Source: Pirellulales bacterium
GTDB lineage: Bacteria > Planctomycetota > Planctomycetia > Pirellulales > UBA1268
Length of the DNA stretch: 49,915 nt
Assembly (NCBI GenBank): GCA_018401745.1
Contig: JAGYJY010000009.1
Span: 1 to 49,915 of the forward strand
Direction of reading: 5' to 3'
This document shows positions 24,810-33,724 of the stretch, one piece after another. Both the position numbers and the translations under genes were made by a program. The notes below the pieces were generated by a model. That model was not told the origin of the DNA. It made no database searches and saw only the letters and a list, made by a program, of their open reading frames with translations. Numbering within the stretch: position 1 is the first letter of the stretch; each line of letters begins with the position of its first letter.

Positions 24810-26610
24810 ATGACCGCCTTCACACCGCACGCCAGGACACCGCAACCCTTCTGCTGGCCTGGCCGTGGTGGTGGCATCAGCAGCCTCGCCTGCGGTTTCC
24901 TCGCTGCCGTCGCCGTGCTCAGTGCGGGCAGCGGCTTTTCAGCCGAGCCTGCCACCCTCGTGGTGATTGCCGACGACCTGATCACGCTCGACCCTCAGCA
25001 GCCATCGGCTGAAGGGCTCGCCGCCCGCGGCGAAGAGATTGTTGCTCTCGGCACGGCCGAGGAGATGCGGCAGCTGATCGGCCCCGACACGCAGGTCATC
25101 GAGGCGGCCGGCCGCGACGGTCGTGCCCGGCTTCAACGATGCCCACATTCACCCCACGCCGCTCTACGACGAGATGTCGCCCTGGGGCACGATCGACTGC
25201 AGTCCTGCCGCCACGCCCACGATCGATGCGCTCGTGGCCCGGCTCCGCGAGAAGGCCGCCGTCACGCCGCGAGGCCAGTGGGTTCGCGGAGGCAGCTATC
25301 AAGACACCAAGCTCGGCCGCCATCCCACCCGCGACGACCTCGATCGCGTCTCCACGGAGCACCCGGTGCTGATCGGCCACTCAAGCGGCCATGTTGCCGC
25401 CTGCAACTCGCTGGCCCTCAAGGCGGCTGGCATCGATGCCGACGCAGCAGATCCCAAGGGAGGCCGGTTTGATCGCGACGCCGACGGCAGGCCCAACGGT
25501 GTCTTGCGGGAATCGGCTGTTGGCATCGTCAAGGGAGCCGGCCCGGAGCGGCCGACGCCCGACACCGCCACCTGGATCAAAGCCCTCCATCGCCGATTCG
25601 ACGACTACCTCGCCGCGGGCATCACGAGCATCCAGCATGCCGGCACGAGCCTCGCCACCGTCGAGCGGTATCGCCGAGCCCAGGCCGCCAGGCGACAGGT
25701 GCGGATCTACGCGATGCTTCGGTCTGGTGAAATCGACGAACTGGAGCAGATCATCGCCGACCATGGCCGCGGCGACGACTGGCTTCAGCTCGGCGGCATC
25801 AAGACGTTTCAGGGCAACTCACTCTCCGGCCAGACCTGCTGGCTCTCCAAGCCCTATGACAACCGGCCAGACTACTACGGCATCCCACCCAGCCGATCCC
25901 TGGAGAGCCTGATCGACCGCATCAGCGGCATCCACGAGGCGGGCCTGCAGGCATGCATCCACGCCAACGGCGACCGGGAGATCGCGATGGTGCTTGATGC
26001 CTACGAAGAGGTGCTTGCCCGCTCTCCCCGACCCGACCACCGCCACCGCATCGAACACGCCAGCGTCTGCCCAGATGAGCTGGTGGCGCGGATCAAGGAG
26101 CTTGGCATCGTGCTCGCGCCGCACTCCTATATCTGGGAGCATGGCGACAAGATGGAGGCCTACGGCAGCTGGCGGTGGGACTTCATGCATCCCAACGGCT
26201 CAGCCTTGGCCGCTGGCGTGGCGATCGCGGGCAACAGCGACTCGCCGGTGAGCGCTGCGGTGCCGATGCTGCGGATCCAGAGCATGGTCACCCGCACGAG
26301 TGCCGAGGGCAAAGTCTACGGGGCTTCCCAGCGGCTCAGCGTGCTCGATGCGATCCGCGCCTGGACCCTCGGCAGCGCCTACGCCTCCCACCAGGACCAC
26401 CGCAAAGGCAGCCTCACCCCCGGCAAGCTCGCCGACTTCGTCGTGCTCGCCGCCGACCCACGCACCACACCGCCTGATGCCCTCCGCCACATCGATGTGG
26501 AGCTGACGATCGTGGGAGGCGAGGTGGTCTATCGCCAGGAAGGCAGCACGCTCCCCGCCCCGGTCGGCCGGCCGCTCTCGCCCGATGCGGCCGCTCCCGC
26601 GAGTCGCTAA
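24810..26610 (+). CDS. Secreted YtcJ-type amidohydrolase, frameshifted
   Basis: The ATG at 24810 (GGAG upstream) begins a leader with a hydrophobic stretch (SSLACGFLAAVAVLSAG) and then VVIADDLITLDPQQ, typical of amidohydrolase 3 family N-termini. Near 25116 the frame changes: the first frame gives AAGRDGRARL, while the frame one base on gives TVVPGFNDAHIHP, the conserved metal-binding HxH strand. Removing one G in GCCGCGACGG joins them into about 599 residues. The rest is full length, with IGHSSGHVAACNS, CIHANGDREI, HRIEHAS and GNSDSPV, all expected metal and substrate motifs. The substrate is unknown; YtcJ-like enzymes act on N-acyl or formamide-type compounds. It may be non-functional as written or affected by a sequencing error. 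Confidence 0.82.
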
Positions 26611-26639
26611 CCCAAGAGGCCCCGAGCTGGCGGCGGCCG

Positions 26640-26667
26640 TTGGCAAGGCAGCCCTCGCGGACATAAT
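26640..26667 (+). promoter_or_regulatory. Candidate sigma-70 promoter for the DAHP synthase gene
   Basis: TTGGCA (26640-26645) and CATAAT (26662-26667) lie 16 nt apart, 60 nt before the ATG at 26728. Both match the consensus at four or five of six positions in otherwise GC-rich sequence. Confidence 0.45.
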
Positions 26668-26727
26668 GAGGCCTCGGTCGCGGCGGCCTCGCTCGACTCC
26701 CCGCTCTCTCATCCCTGCCGCGAACAC

Positions 26728-27789
26728 ATGCTCGACAACATCGGGACTCATCCCCGCACCGACGACCTCCGCATCAAGAAACTTCGGCCACTGATTCCGC
26801 CTGCGATTCTGCTGGAGGAGATGCCGGTCACCGACGACCTGGCCACGTCAATCAGCCGACACCGCGAGGAGATCCAGGCGATCCTGCGGGGTGACGACCC
26901 GCGGCTGCTGGTCGTGGTCGGCCCCTGCTCAATCCATGACGTCGCCGCTGCCCGCGACTACGCCGCCCGGCTCGCTCCGCTGGCCCACGAGCTTGCCGGC
27001 AGCCTCAAGATCGCGATGCGGGTCTACTTTGAGAAGCCGCGGACAACCGTCGGCTGGAAGGGGCTGATCAACGATCCCGAGCTCGACGCGAGCTTCAACA
27101 TCAACCGGGGGCTGCACGCCGCCCGCGGCCTGCTGGTCGACATCGCCAGGCTCGATCTGGCAGTGGGCTGCGAGTTTCTTGACACGATCACACCGCAGTT
27201 TATCGCCGATCTCGTCAGCTGGGGCGCGATCGGCGCCCGCACCACCGAGAGTCAGGTCCACCGCGAACTCGCCAGCGGCCTCTCCTGCGCGGTCGGCTTT
27301 AAGAACGGCACCGATGGCCGGGTGGGCATCGCCATCGACGCGATTCGCGCGGCCTCCAAGAGTCATCATTTTCTCTCGGTGACGAAGCAGGGGATGGTGG
27401 CCATCGTGGAAACCACCGGCAACCCCGACTGCCACCTGATCCTGCGGGGCTCCGACCATGGCCGCAACGACGATCCCGAGTCGGTCGCCAAGGCCGTTGC
27501 CGCCCTCCACAAGGCGGGTGTCAATGAGCGGCTGATGATCGACTGCTCACATGGCAACAGCAGCAAGGATCACAGTCGGCAGCGGGAGGTGGTGCAGAGC
27601 ATTCTCCAGCAGCGAGCCGGTGGATCTTCACCGATTGTCGGCGCGATGATCGAAAGCCATCTCATCGAAGGACGTCAGGACTGCCGAGATCCCAAAGCCC
27701 TCGTCTACGGCCAGTCGATCACCGACGCCTGCATCGGCTGGGAAGAGACCGAAGAGCTGCTGCGAAAGCTCGCCGCTGCGGGGGCGTGA
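26728..27789 (+). CDS. aroG: 3-deoxy-7-phosphoheptulonate synthase (class I, AroG/F/H type)
   Basis: This 353-residue enzyme condenses phosphoenolpyruvate and erythrose 4-phosphate in the first step of the shikimate pathway. The hallmarks are all present: VVVGPCSIHD (about 67-76), KPRTTVGWKGLINDP (about 109-123), GARTTESQVHRELASGLS, GFKNGTDG and IDCSHGNSSKD. The length equals that of E. coli AroG, AroF and AroH. The allosteric specificity (Phe, Tyr or Trp) cannot be judged. The gene has its own probable promoter and no close relation to neighbours. The symbol is a family label rather than an isozyme call. Confidence 0.94.
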   Translation: MLDNIGTHPRTDDLRIKKLRPLIPPAILLEEMPVTDDLATSISRHREEIQAILRGDDPRLLVVVGPCSIHDVAAARDYAARLAPLAHELAGSLKIAMRVYFEKPRTTVGWKGLINDPELDASFNINRGLHAARGLLVDIARLDLAVGCEFLDTITPQFIADLVSWGAIGARTTESQVHRELASGLSCAVGFKNGTDGRVGIAIDAIRAASKSHHFLSVTKQGMVAIVETTGNPDCHLILRGSDHGRNDDPESVAKAVAALHKAGVNERLMIDCSHGNSSKDHSRQREVVQSILQQRAGGSSPIVGAMIESHLIEGRQDCRDPKALVYGQSITDACIGWEETEELLRKLAAAGA

Positions 27790-27868
27790 GCCGAACACGC
27801 CCAGCGTGGCTATCCTGCAGGAGGTTTCACCGTGTCCTTCGCAGAGCACCACCAGCCCAGGCCGCACC

Positions 27869-29434
27869 ATGCCCCGCAACCTTCTCCTCGTGCTCGGTGA
27901 TCAGCTCGATGGGGCGTCTGCTGCCTTTGATGGCTTTGATCCCGCGGTCGATGCGGTGTGGATGGCGGAGGTGGCCGAGGAGTCGGAGCATGTCTGGACG
28001 CACAAGGCCCGGATCGCGGTCTTTCTCTCCGCGATGCGGCATTTCCGCGAGCGGCTCCGCGAGCGGGGGATCAGCGTCGACTACCGGGAGCTCAAGCCGA
28101 GCAAGGCCGCCCGCGAGCCGGCAAGCCTCGCCGAGGCACTCACCGCCAGCATCAAGGCCTTCGGGAAGGCCAGGCAGTCGCCCGAGCGGCTGATTGTGGT
28201 CGAGCCTGGCGAGTGGCGTGTTCGGGAGAGCCTCCGCGACGCGGCCGATCGGCTCGGCCTGCCGCTTGAAATCCGCTCCGACCGCCATTTCTTCTCCACG
28301 CCCGCAGCGTTTGCCGAGCATGCCGCCGGCCGCAAGCAGCTGCGGCTGGAATACTTCTACCGGCCGCTCCGCAAACAGTTTGACGTGCTGATGGAGCGGG
28401 GCGAGCCAGCCGGCGGAGCCTGGAACTTCGACGCCGCCAACCGCGGTGCCTTTCCCAAGAGCGGCCCTGGCACGCTGCCACAGCCCGTCAGCTTTCCACC
28501 CGACGCGGTCACCCGCGAGGTGCTGGCCCTGGTCGAGAGCCGCTTTGCCGAGCACCCCGGCCGCCTCGAACGCTTCGACTGGCCGGTCACGCCCGAGGAC
28601 GCCAAGGCGGCCCTCACCGACTTCATCACGCACCGCCTGCCGAGCTTCGGCACCTATCAGGATGCGATCTGGACCGGCGAGCCCTGGCTCTACCACGCCC
28701 GGCTCTCAGCCGCGATGAACCTCAAGCTGCTGAACCCACGCGATGTGGTCACTGCGGCGGAAGAAGCCTGGCGGGATGGGGCGGCGGGCATCGAATCGAC
28801 CGAGGGCTTCATTCGCCAGGTGCTCGGCTGGCGGGAGTATGTCCGCGGGGTCTATTGGCAGTTCATGCCAGAGTATGAGAAGCGGAATCATCTGGGAGCG
28901 GAGCTGCCGCTGCCGAGCCTCTACTGGACCGGCGACACCGAGATGGCCTGCCTGCGTGATGCGGTCGGCCAGACGCTGGAGTATGGCTACGCCCACCACA
29001 TCCAGCGGCTGATGGTCACGGGGCTCTTCGCGATGCTCTTTGGCGTCGATCCAGCGGAAGTCCACCGCTGGTATCTCGCCGTGTATGTCGATGCGGTGGA
29101 GTGGGTGGAGCTGCCCAACACGCTTGGTATGAGCCAGTATGCCGACGGGGGCGTGATGGCCTCCAAGCCCTACTGCGCCAGCGGCGCCTACATCCATCGC
29201 ATGAGCAACGCCTGCCGCCAGTGCCGCTTCGACCCCAAGCAGGCGGTCGGCCCCAAGGCCTGCCCCTTCACCACGCTCTACTGGGACTTCCTCGCCCGGC
29301 ACCGCACGCTGCTCGGCTCCAACCAGCGGATGACGATGCAGCTGAAAAACGTCGACCGCAAAGACGCCTCCGAACTCGCCACTATTCGCCGCGAAGCCGA
29401 CACGCTCCGCGAGAACCTGGCCGTGCCCTCATGA
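27869..29434 (+). CDS. Iron-sulfur cryptochrome/photolyase (FeS-BCP, PhrB/CryB type)
   Basis: Start ATG 27869 gives 521 residues; an upstream in-frame start adds an unlikely leader. The N-terminal domain begins LLLVLGDQLD, typical of the prokaryotic (6-4) photolyase group. The C-terminal FAD domain has GWREYVRGVYWQF and NTLGMSQYADGGVMASKPY. Four cysteines at 436, 449, 452 and 465 (YCASGAY, ACRQC, KACPF) match the [4Fe-4S] site of this group. These enzymes repair (6-4) photoproducts or act as blue-light receptors. The gene ends in an ATGA overlap with the MogA/MoaB gene. Confidence 0.92.
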   Translation: MPRNLLLVLGDQLDGASAAFDGFDPAVDAVWMAEVAEESEHVWTHKARIAVFLSAMRHFRERLRERGISVDYRELKPSKAAREPASLAEALTASIKAFGKARQSPERLIVVEPGEWRVRESLRDAADRLGLPLEIRSDRHFFSTPAAFAEHAAGRKQLRLEYFYRPLRKQFDVLMERGEPAGGAWNFDAANRGAFPKSGPGTLPQPVSFPPDAVTREVLALVESRFAEHPGRLERFDWPVTPEDAKAALTDFITHRLPSFGTYQDAIWTGEPWLYHARLSAAMNLKLLNPRDVVTAAEEAWRDGAAGIESTEGFIRQVLGWREYVRGVYWQFMPEYEKRNHLGAELPLPSLYWTGDTEMACLRDAVGQTLEYGYAHHIQRLMVTGLFAMLFGVDPAEVHRWYLAVYVDAVEWVELPNTLGMSQYADGGVMASKPYCASGAYIHRMSNACRQCRFDPKQAVGPKACPFTTLYWDFLARHRTLLGSNQRMTMQLKNVDRKDASELATIRREADTLRENLAVPS

Positions 29435-29994
29435 CAGCATCGTCACCACACCCCGCTGCCCGCATCGGCATCCTCACCGTCTCCGACCGGGCCAGCCGCG
29501 GCGAATATGCCGATGAGGGCGGGCCTGCGATTCAGGCGTATCTCGCCGAGGTGCTCACCTCTGCCTGGGAGCCTCACGCGAGCATCGTGCCAGACGACAT
29601 CGATCGTATTGCCCAGAGCATCCGCGAGATGGCCGAGGCGGGCTGCTGCCTGATCGTGACCACCGGCGGCACCGGCCCAGCTCCACGGGATGTCACCCCG
29701 GAGGCCACCGAACGGGTCTGCTCCAAGCTGCTGCCCGGCTTCGGCGAGCTGATGCGGCAGGTGTCGCTGCAGTTTGTGCCGACGGCCATCCTCTCACGGC
29801 AGACTGCCGGCATCTGCGGGCGAGCCCTTGTCGTCAACCTGCCGGGCAGGCCCAAGAGCATCCGCGAATGCCTCGATGCGGTCTTTCCCGCGATCCCCTA
29901 CGGCGTCGACCTGGCCCACACGGGCCACCCATCGCCGCCGCGGCTGGAAACAAACCCCAAGCGGCTGGTCGCTTTTCGACCGCCAAACGGCTGA
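29431..29994 (+). CDS. Molybdopterin adenylyltransferase (MogA/MoaB family)
   Basis: The chosen start (ATG 29431) overlaps the photolyase stop by four bases and gives 187 residues. The fold begins RIGILTVSDRASRGEYADEG, and the key motif TTGGTGPAPRDVTPEAT lies at about 72-88, followed by PGFGELMRQ and VVNLPGRPKSIRECLDAV. This is the MogA/MoaB signature that binds molybdopterin and ATP during molybdenum cofactor synthesis. No other cofactor genes are adjacent. It converges with remnants on the minus strand; the two stops are back to back at 29994 and 29995. Confidence 0.88.
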   Translation: MTASSPHPAARIGILTVSDRASRGEYADEGGPAIQAYLAEVLTSAWEPHASIVPDDIDRIAQSIREMAEAGCCLIVTTGGTGPAPRDVTPEATERVCSKLLPGFGELMRQVSLQFVPTAILSRQTAGICGRALVVNLPGRPKSIRECLDAVFPAIPYGVDLAHTGHPSPPRLETNPKRLVAFRPPNG

Positions 29995-30186
29995 TCATCG
30001 CGATGAGCGACGTCGGTTGAGCTCGTCGATCATTTCTTCTTCCGTAAAGAAGAGCGCACCGACCAGATACACCGCCTCGTTGGCTGTGGCCGTCATCAGC
30101 CGACGGTTTCGCACAACCTGAGGACTGGCAATCGCCGCAGCGGTGCAGATGCACAGCACGAGTGACTCGGCGACAAGAACCTTACA
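29995..30186 (-). pseudogene. C-terminal fragment of an unidentified protein
   Basis: About 63 codons read as natural-looking protein ending at TGA 29995-29997: a hydrophobic start (LVLCICTAAAIAS), VVRNRRLMTATANEAVYL and EEEMIDELNRRRSSR. There is no proper start; a stop precedes the frame at 30187. It is probably what remains of a gene cut by a deletion. I do not recognise the family. Nothing else is seen between it and the porin remnant (30187-30259). Confidence 0.35.
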
Positions 30187-30259
30187 TCACCGCTCAGAGC
30201 CAGCCAAAAACCCCACAGCGTTGGTGTCATGACCGTTATCTCCCAAACGGTCTGCCGAC

Positions 30260-30481
30260 TTAAAACTCGATGTGGAAGCGGGTGCCAAAGATGCCAAACG
30301 GGGCCAGCCCGTAGCCCAGCAGGTTGGGCATGCTGCGGATCCAGTTGAACGACACACGGGTGAAGCGGTTCCACCACCAGTTGATGCCCACGGTCGACTC
30401 GTTGAGCACGCCGTAGTTGGGGAAGGGGGGAGGTCCGGGTGCATCCTGAAAGAAGCCACTGAGGCGGATCAGCGGATACTC
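30260..30481 (-). pseudogene. C-terminal remnant of an outer-membrane porin (OprO/OprP type)
   Basis: In the frame ending at TAA 30260-30262 the sequence reads NESTVGINWWWNRFTRVSFN, then a turn and GIFGTRFHIEF with a terminal Phe. That is the last pair of beta strands and the outer-membrane insertion signal of a phosphate-selective-porin-like protein. The frame runs upstream without a start into the 3' end of hemB, so everything before the last 70 or so residues has been lost. The final bases of hemB and this fragment overlap by 13 nt, placing a deletion junction at the hemB end. Confidence 0.6.
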
Positions 30482-31500
30482 GCCGAGGCGAGCCGCTTCG
30501 CCACAGCCGGGGCAAAATAGGTCAGCACGGCATCGGCTCCCGCCCGGCGTATTGAGAGCAGGCTCTCGAGCATCGCCGCCTCGAGGTCGAGCATGCCCGC
30601 AGCTGCAGCGGCGTGGATCATCGCATACTCACCGCTGACCTGATACGCGAAGGTGGGCATCCCGAAGCTGGTCTTCACGCGGTGGATCACATCGAGCGCC
30701 GTCATCGCCGGCTTGACCATCACCATGTCGGCCCCCTCGGCGATGTCGAGGGCGACCTCACGGAGCCCCTCGTCGCTGTTGGCGGGGCTCATCTGATAGG
30801 TCTTCTTATCCGCGGCCCCGAGATTGGCAGCGCTGCCGACGGCACTTCGGAACGGGCCATAGAAGGCCGAGGCAAACTTGGCGGCATAGGAAAGGATCGC
30901 CACATCGTCATGCCCGTGCGTGTCGAGGGCTTTGCGGATCGCCCCCACGCGGCCATCCATCATGTCCGACGGCGCTACCACCTGGCAGCCAGCCGCTGCG
31001 AGCGTCACGGCCTGGCGGGTGAGCACCTCAACGGTGGCATCGTTGAGAATCTGGCCATCGGCCAGCAGCCCATCGTGGCCGTGGCTGGTGTAGGGATCGA
31101 GGGCCACGTCACAGATGATGCCGATCTCGTTGCCGTGGGCCTGCCGCAGGGCCCGCACACAGCGGCAGACGAGATTGTTGGGATCGACAGCGTGGCTGCC
31201 GTCGAGTGTCTTCAGGCTCGGGTCGATCACGGGAAAGAGGGCGATCGCTGGGATGCCCAGGCTCCGCGCCTCGGCAGCCGCGTCGACAATGCCCTCGATC
31301 GAAAGCCTCGACACTCCCGGCATCGCCGGCACCGCCTCGGGCTCTGCCAGATCGTGCACAAACAGCGGCCAGATCAGGTTTTCCACCGCAAGCCGCGTCT
31401 CCGCCACCAGCGACCGCAGCCAGGCATGCCGCCGGTTTCGCCGCAGCCGCGTGGCAGGAAACCGGCCAGGAAACATCCCACCGTCTGCTGACTCGCTCAT
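30469..31500 (-). CDS. hemB: Delta-aminolevulinic acid dehydratase (porphobilinogen synthase)
   Basis: Start ATG 31500 gives 343 residues, close to the family norm. It joins two 5-aminolevulinate molecules to porphobilinogen in haem and tetrapyrrole synthesis. The two active-site lysines are in SYAAKFASAFYGPF and MVMVKPAMTALDV. The metal region reads DVALDPYTSHGHDG, the Asp-rich magnesium-dependent variant without the zinc cysteines. RFPATRLRRNRR near the N-terminus is also typical. The C-terminus (FAPAVAKRLASASIR) directly precedes a porin remnant and may have been slightly changed at a deletion junction. QueD lies upstream on the same strand, 111 nt away. Confidence 0.95.
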   Translation of the reverse strand: MSESADGGMFPGRFPATRLRRNRRHAWLRSLVAETRLAVENLIWPLFVHDLAEPEAVPAMPGVSRLSIEGIVDAAAEARSLGIPAIALFPVIDPSLKTLDGSHAVDPNNLVCRCVRALRQAHGNEIGIICDVALDPYTSHGHDGLLADGQILNDATVEVLTRQAVTLAAAGCQVVAPSDMMDGRVGAIRKALDTHGHDDVAILSYAAKFASAFYGPFRSAVGSAANLGAADKKTYQMSPANSDEGLREVALDIAEGADMVMVKPAMTALDVIHRVKTSFGMPTFAYQVSGEYAMIHAAAAAGMLDLEAAMLESLLSIRRAGADAVLTYFAPAVAKRLASASIR

Positions 31501-31611
31501 CCGCTCGGTCCTTGTTTTGTGAGAGTGTCGGCGTCGCTGATCCGACGTGGAGCTTGAACGGGGAAACGGCCACCGACACCGCAGCCCCGCCACACCGCAG
31601 CCCGGTCTGCC

Positions 31612-32142
31612 TCACGATCGGCTATCGACGCACACCGCGGCAGCCAGCTCGGGGGTGTCTTCGCAAGCACTGCCGCGGATCGCTACCGCGCAGGCTTCGT
31701 CTGTCTCCCAGACGGCCACCCGCCGGGCCACCACGCCGAGATTGCCAAGCACATTGGGCGCGACCACCTCCAGGAGGTAGCGAGCCATGTTTTCCGCGGT
31801 CGGGTTCCAGGGCATCACGAAGTACTTCGTCGGCTCCACCATCCGCACTGCGGCCAGGGCGTTCTCGTCTTCCTCGAAGACGAGGAAGGCGTGGTCCCAG
31901 TTGGCATCGAGCCAGCCGAGCATCCGCTGCTTGATCAAGGAGAAGTCGATCACGCGGCCCACCACGTCGACCTCGCCGCCGCCCGCTGCCGGCACCACCT
32001 CAATGTCGACCCGGTAGTTGTGGCCGTGGAAAAACGCGCACTTGCTTTCGTGGCGATAGAGACGGTGGCCCGCGCAAAACTTCAGCTGCCGCACGAGGGC
32101 CAGCTGCGTTGTCGCGTCGCCACGCTCTGGATTGTCAAACAT
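31612..32142 (-). CDS. queD: 6-carboxytetrahydropterin synthase / 6-pyruvoyltetrahydropterin synthase family
   Basis: Start ATG 32142 gives 176 residues. FCAGHRL at about residue 22 and CAFFHGHNYRVDIEV at about 34-48 contain the zinc-binding His triad and the C-x3-HGH motif of QueD-type enzymes. TAENMARYLLE supplies the usual T-x-E-N-x-A block and WETDEACA the late Glu. It likely makes 6-carboxy-5,6,7,8-tetrahydropterin for queuosine, though related pyruvoyl-tetrahydropterin synthases cannot be excluded. No other queuosine genes are in view. It is longer than the 120-residue E. coli form, with an insert (about 55-70) common in other phyla. Confidence 0.87.
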   Translation of the reverse strand: MFDNPERGDATTQLALVRQLKFCAGHRLYRHESKCAFFHGHNYRVDIEVVPAAGGGEVDVVGRVIDFSLIKQRMLGWLDANWDHAFLVFEEDENALAAVRMVEPTKYFVMPWNPTAENMARYLLEVVAPNVLGNLGVVARRVAVWETDEACAVAIRGSACEDTPELAAAVCVDSRS

Positions 32143-32242
32143 AGTGAGGTCTCGCACAGCGGAGGGGTTGGTTCTGTGCCACCAGCTGCCGCAGCCTGGC
32201 ACATGTCAATCGCCACAGGCATCGTAGCGACCTCAGCCAGGC

Positions 32243-32734
32243 TCAGAGCTGCGTCGGGTTGGGGGCGTCGCCGTAGACCGCCTTGGGGTCAAACGTCTTC
32301 TCGCTTTCGAGAAACTCAAGCGCGGCTCCGGCGGCTCGCTGCTCGCCCACCGGCACCTTGCGGTAGAAGCAGGAGCGGTAGCCGACATGGCAGCTGGCGC
32401 CGCCGGCCACATCGACCCGCAGCCAGACGCAGTCTTGGTCGTCGTCGATCCGCATCTCGACCACCTTTTGCACGAGGCCGCTGGTCGCCCCCTTGTGCCA
32501 GAGGCATTGCCGGCTGCGACTGTAGTAGTGGGCCTCGCCGGTTTCGATCGTCTTGGCGAGCGCCTCGCGGTTCATCACCGCCACCATCAGCACCTCACCG
32601 GAGGTGTGGTCGGTGGTCACGCAGGGAATGAAGCCGGCCGCATCAAACTTCGGCGCAAGCTCCGCTCCTTCTTCGACCTGCTCCACGGTCACCCGGTTCC
32701 CAAACAGCGATTCCGATTCGTCAGCCACAGCCAC
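32243..32734 (-). CDS. hisI: Phosphoribosyl-AMP cyclohydrolase
   Basis: The protein has 163 residues and opens the adenine ring of phosphoribosyl-AMP in histidine synthesis. [20 protein letters not shown] and the [17 protein letters not shown] stretch are canonical, followed by [12 protein letters not shown] and [11 protein letters not shown] with the zinc cysteines. The HisE domain is absent, so it is the stand-alone form. It faces the MacB-like gene across a 207-bp divergent gap (32735-32941) which must hold both promoters; a CACTGCCAGTG palindrome there is the only feature noticed. Confidence 0.94.
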   Translation of the reverse strand: MAVADESESLFGNRVTVEQVEEGAELAPKFDAAGFIPCVTTDHTSGEVLMVAVMNREALAKTIETGEAHYYSRSRQCLWHKGATSGLVQKVVEMRIDDDQDCVWLRVDVAGGASCHVGYRSCFYRKVPVGEQRAAGAALEFLESEKTFDPKAVYGDAPNPTQL

Positions 32735-32941
32735 ACACTTTCCTCATGGTTTTCCGGGGCATTCCACAAGCAGCCCTACGTCCACTGCCAGTGTAACCCG
32801 CGTCGCTCCGCGTGCTGCGAGGCCGGCAGAAACCGCACGGCCTGCGGCCCTTCCAGGCTCACGCACCCCACGGCACGCCTCCCACACGCAACGGCAGGAA
32901 ACGGACGACAGCAGAAGTCCTGAAACTTCAAGGGAACGATC

Positions 32942-33724
32942 ATGCTTCTCCCTGCAGCTCGCTCGCTGGGTCTTGCGGTGGCCTGCAGCCTTCTCTGCTC
33001 GTCCCTGGCGGCCGAAGCGGAGGAGAGCCCGCACGCCGGCGGTGAGCAGCAGCGGCCGCTGATCATCGTCGAAAGCGTCAAGCCACAGGGCGGCAGGGCC
33101 GCTGTCGCTGCCTACGGCATCACCGACGACGACCTGGCCGCCATTGTGCAGACGCTGCCCACCCTCCAGCGGGCCGTGCCGATCCGCACGCGCGAGTCTC
33201 AGGTCCGCGTTGCCGAACGCGCGGCCGAGGCGCAGCTCTTTGGCACCACCCACGACTACGCCATCCTCCATCCGCCGCAGCTGGCCGAGGGCCGCTTTCT
33301 GACCGCCGACGATGTGCAGCACCGTCGCAGCGTCGGCGTGCTGGGGCACCGTCTTGCAGGCCTGCTGTTTCCTACCGGCACAGCGGTCGGCCAGACCGTT
33401 CGCGCCGGCCGGCACGCCTTTCTGATTGTCGGCGTGCTGGCGGCCGAGAGCACCTCCCAGCAGCTCGACCTGATCCTGCCGCTCTCGACGCTGCGGTCGC
33501 GGTATGGCACGCAGACGGTGACGAGGCAGGCGGGCGGCTTCGAAGTCGAGCGGGTAGAGCTCAGCCGGATCGAGCTCTTGGTGCCTCGCTTCGACACGCT
33601 GGCGGCTACCTCCGCCATGCTTGAGCAGCTGCTTGCGCGGCGGCACGACGATCGATCATTTCGCATTGTGACCACGCTCGACGGCTCTGAGCAGCTCGAG
33701 CAGACAGAGAGGAGCCCTCGATGA
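32942..33724 (+). CDS. Stand-alone MacB-like periplasmic domain protein
   Basis: This 260-residue protein has a signal peptide (about 1-24). The rest resembles the periplasmic core domain of MacB/FtsX-type permeases: AAVAAYGITDDDLAAI, AVPIRTRESQVRV, GTTHDYAILHPPQLAEGRFL, SVGVLGHRLAGLLFP and HAFLIVGVL. A full MacB permease has four membrane helices and about 400 residues or more; here there are none after the signal peptide. It overlaps the HlyD-like gene in an ATGA. The pair may help a transporter encoded elsewhere, or it may be the residue of a transporter split long ago. A ribosome binding site (AAGGGA) precedes the start. Confidence 0.72.
   Translation: MLLPAARSLGLAVACSLLCSSLAAEAEESPHAGGEQQRPLIIVESVKPQGGRAAVAAYGITDDDLAAIVQTLPTLQRAVPIRTRESQVRVAERAAEAQLFGTTHDYAILHPPQLAEGRFLTADDVQHRRSVGVLGHRLAGLLFPTGTAVGQTVRAGRHAFLIVGVLAAESTSQQLDLILPLSTLRSRYGTQTVTRQAGGFEVERVELSRIELLVPRFDTLAATSAMLEQLLARRHDDRSFRIVTTLDGSEQLEQTERSPR

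Noticed and set aside
28152..28481. Minus-strand frames inside the photolyase gene
   Set aside because: They are shadows of a full-length, motif-complete gene on the plus strand.
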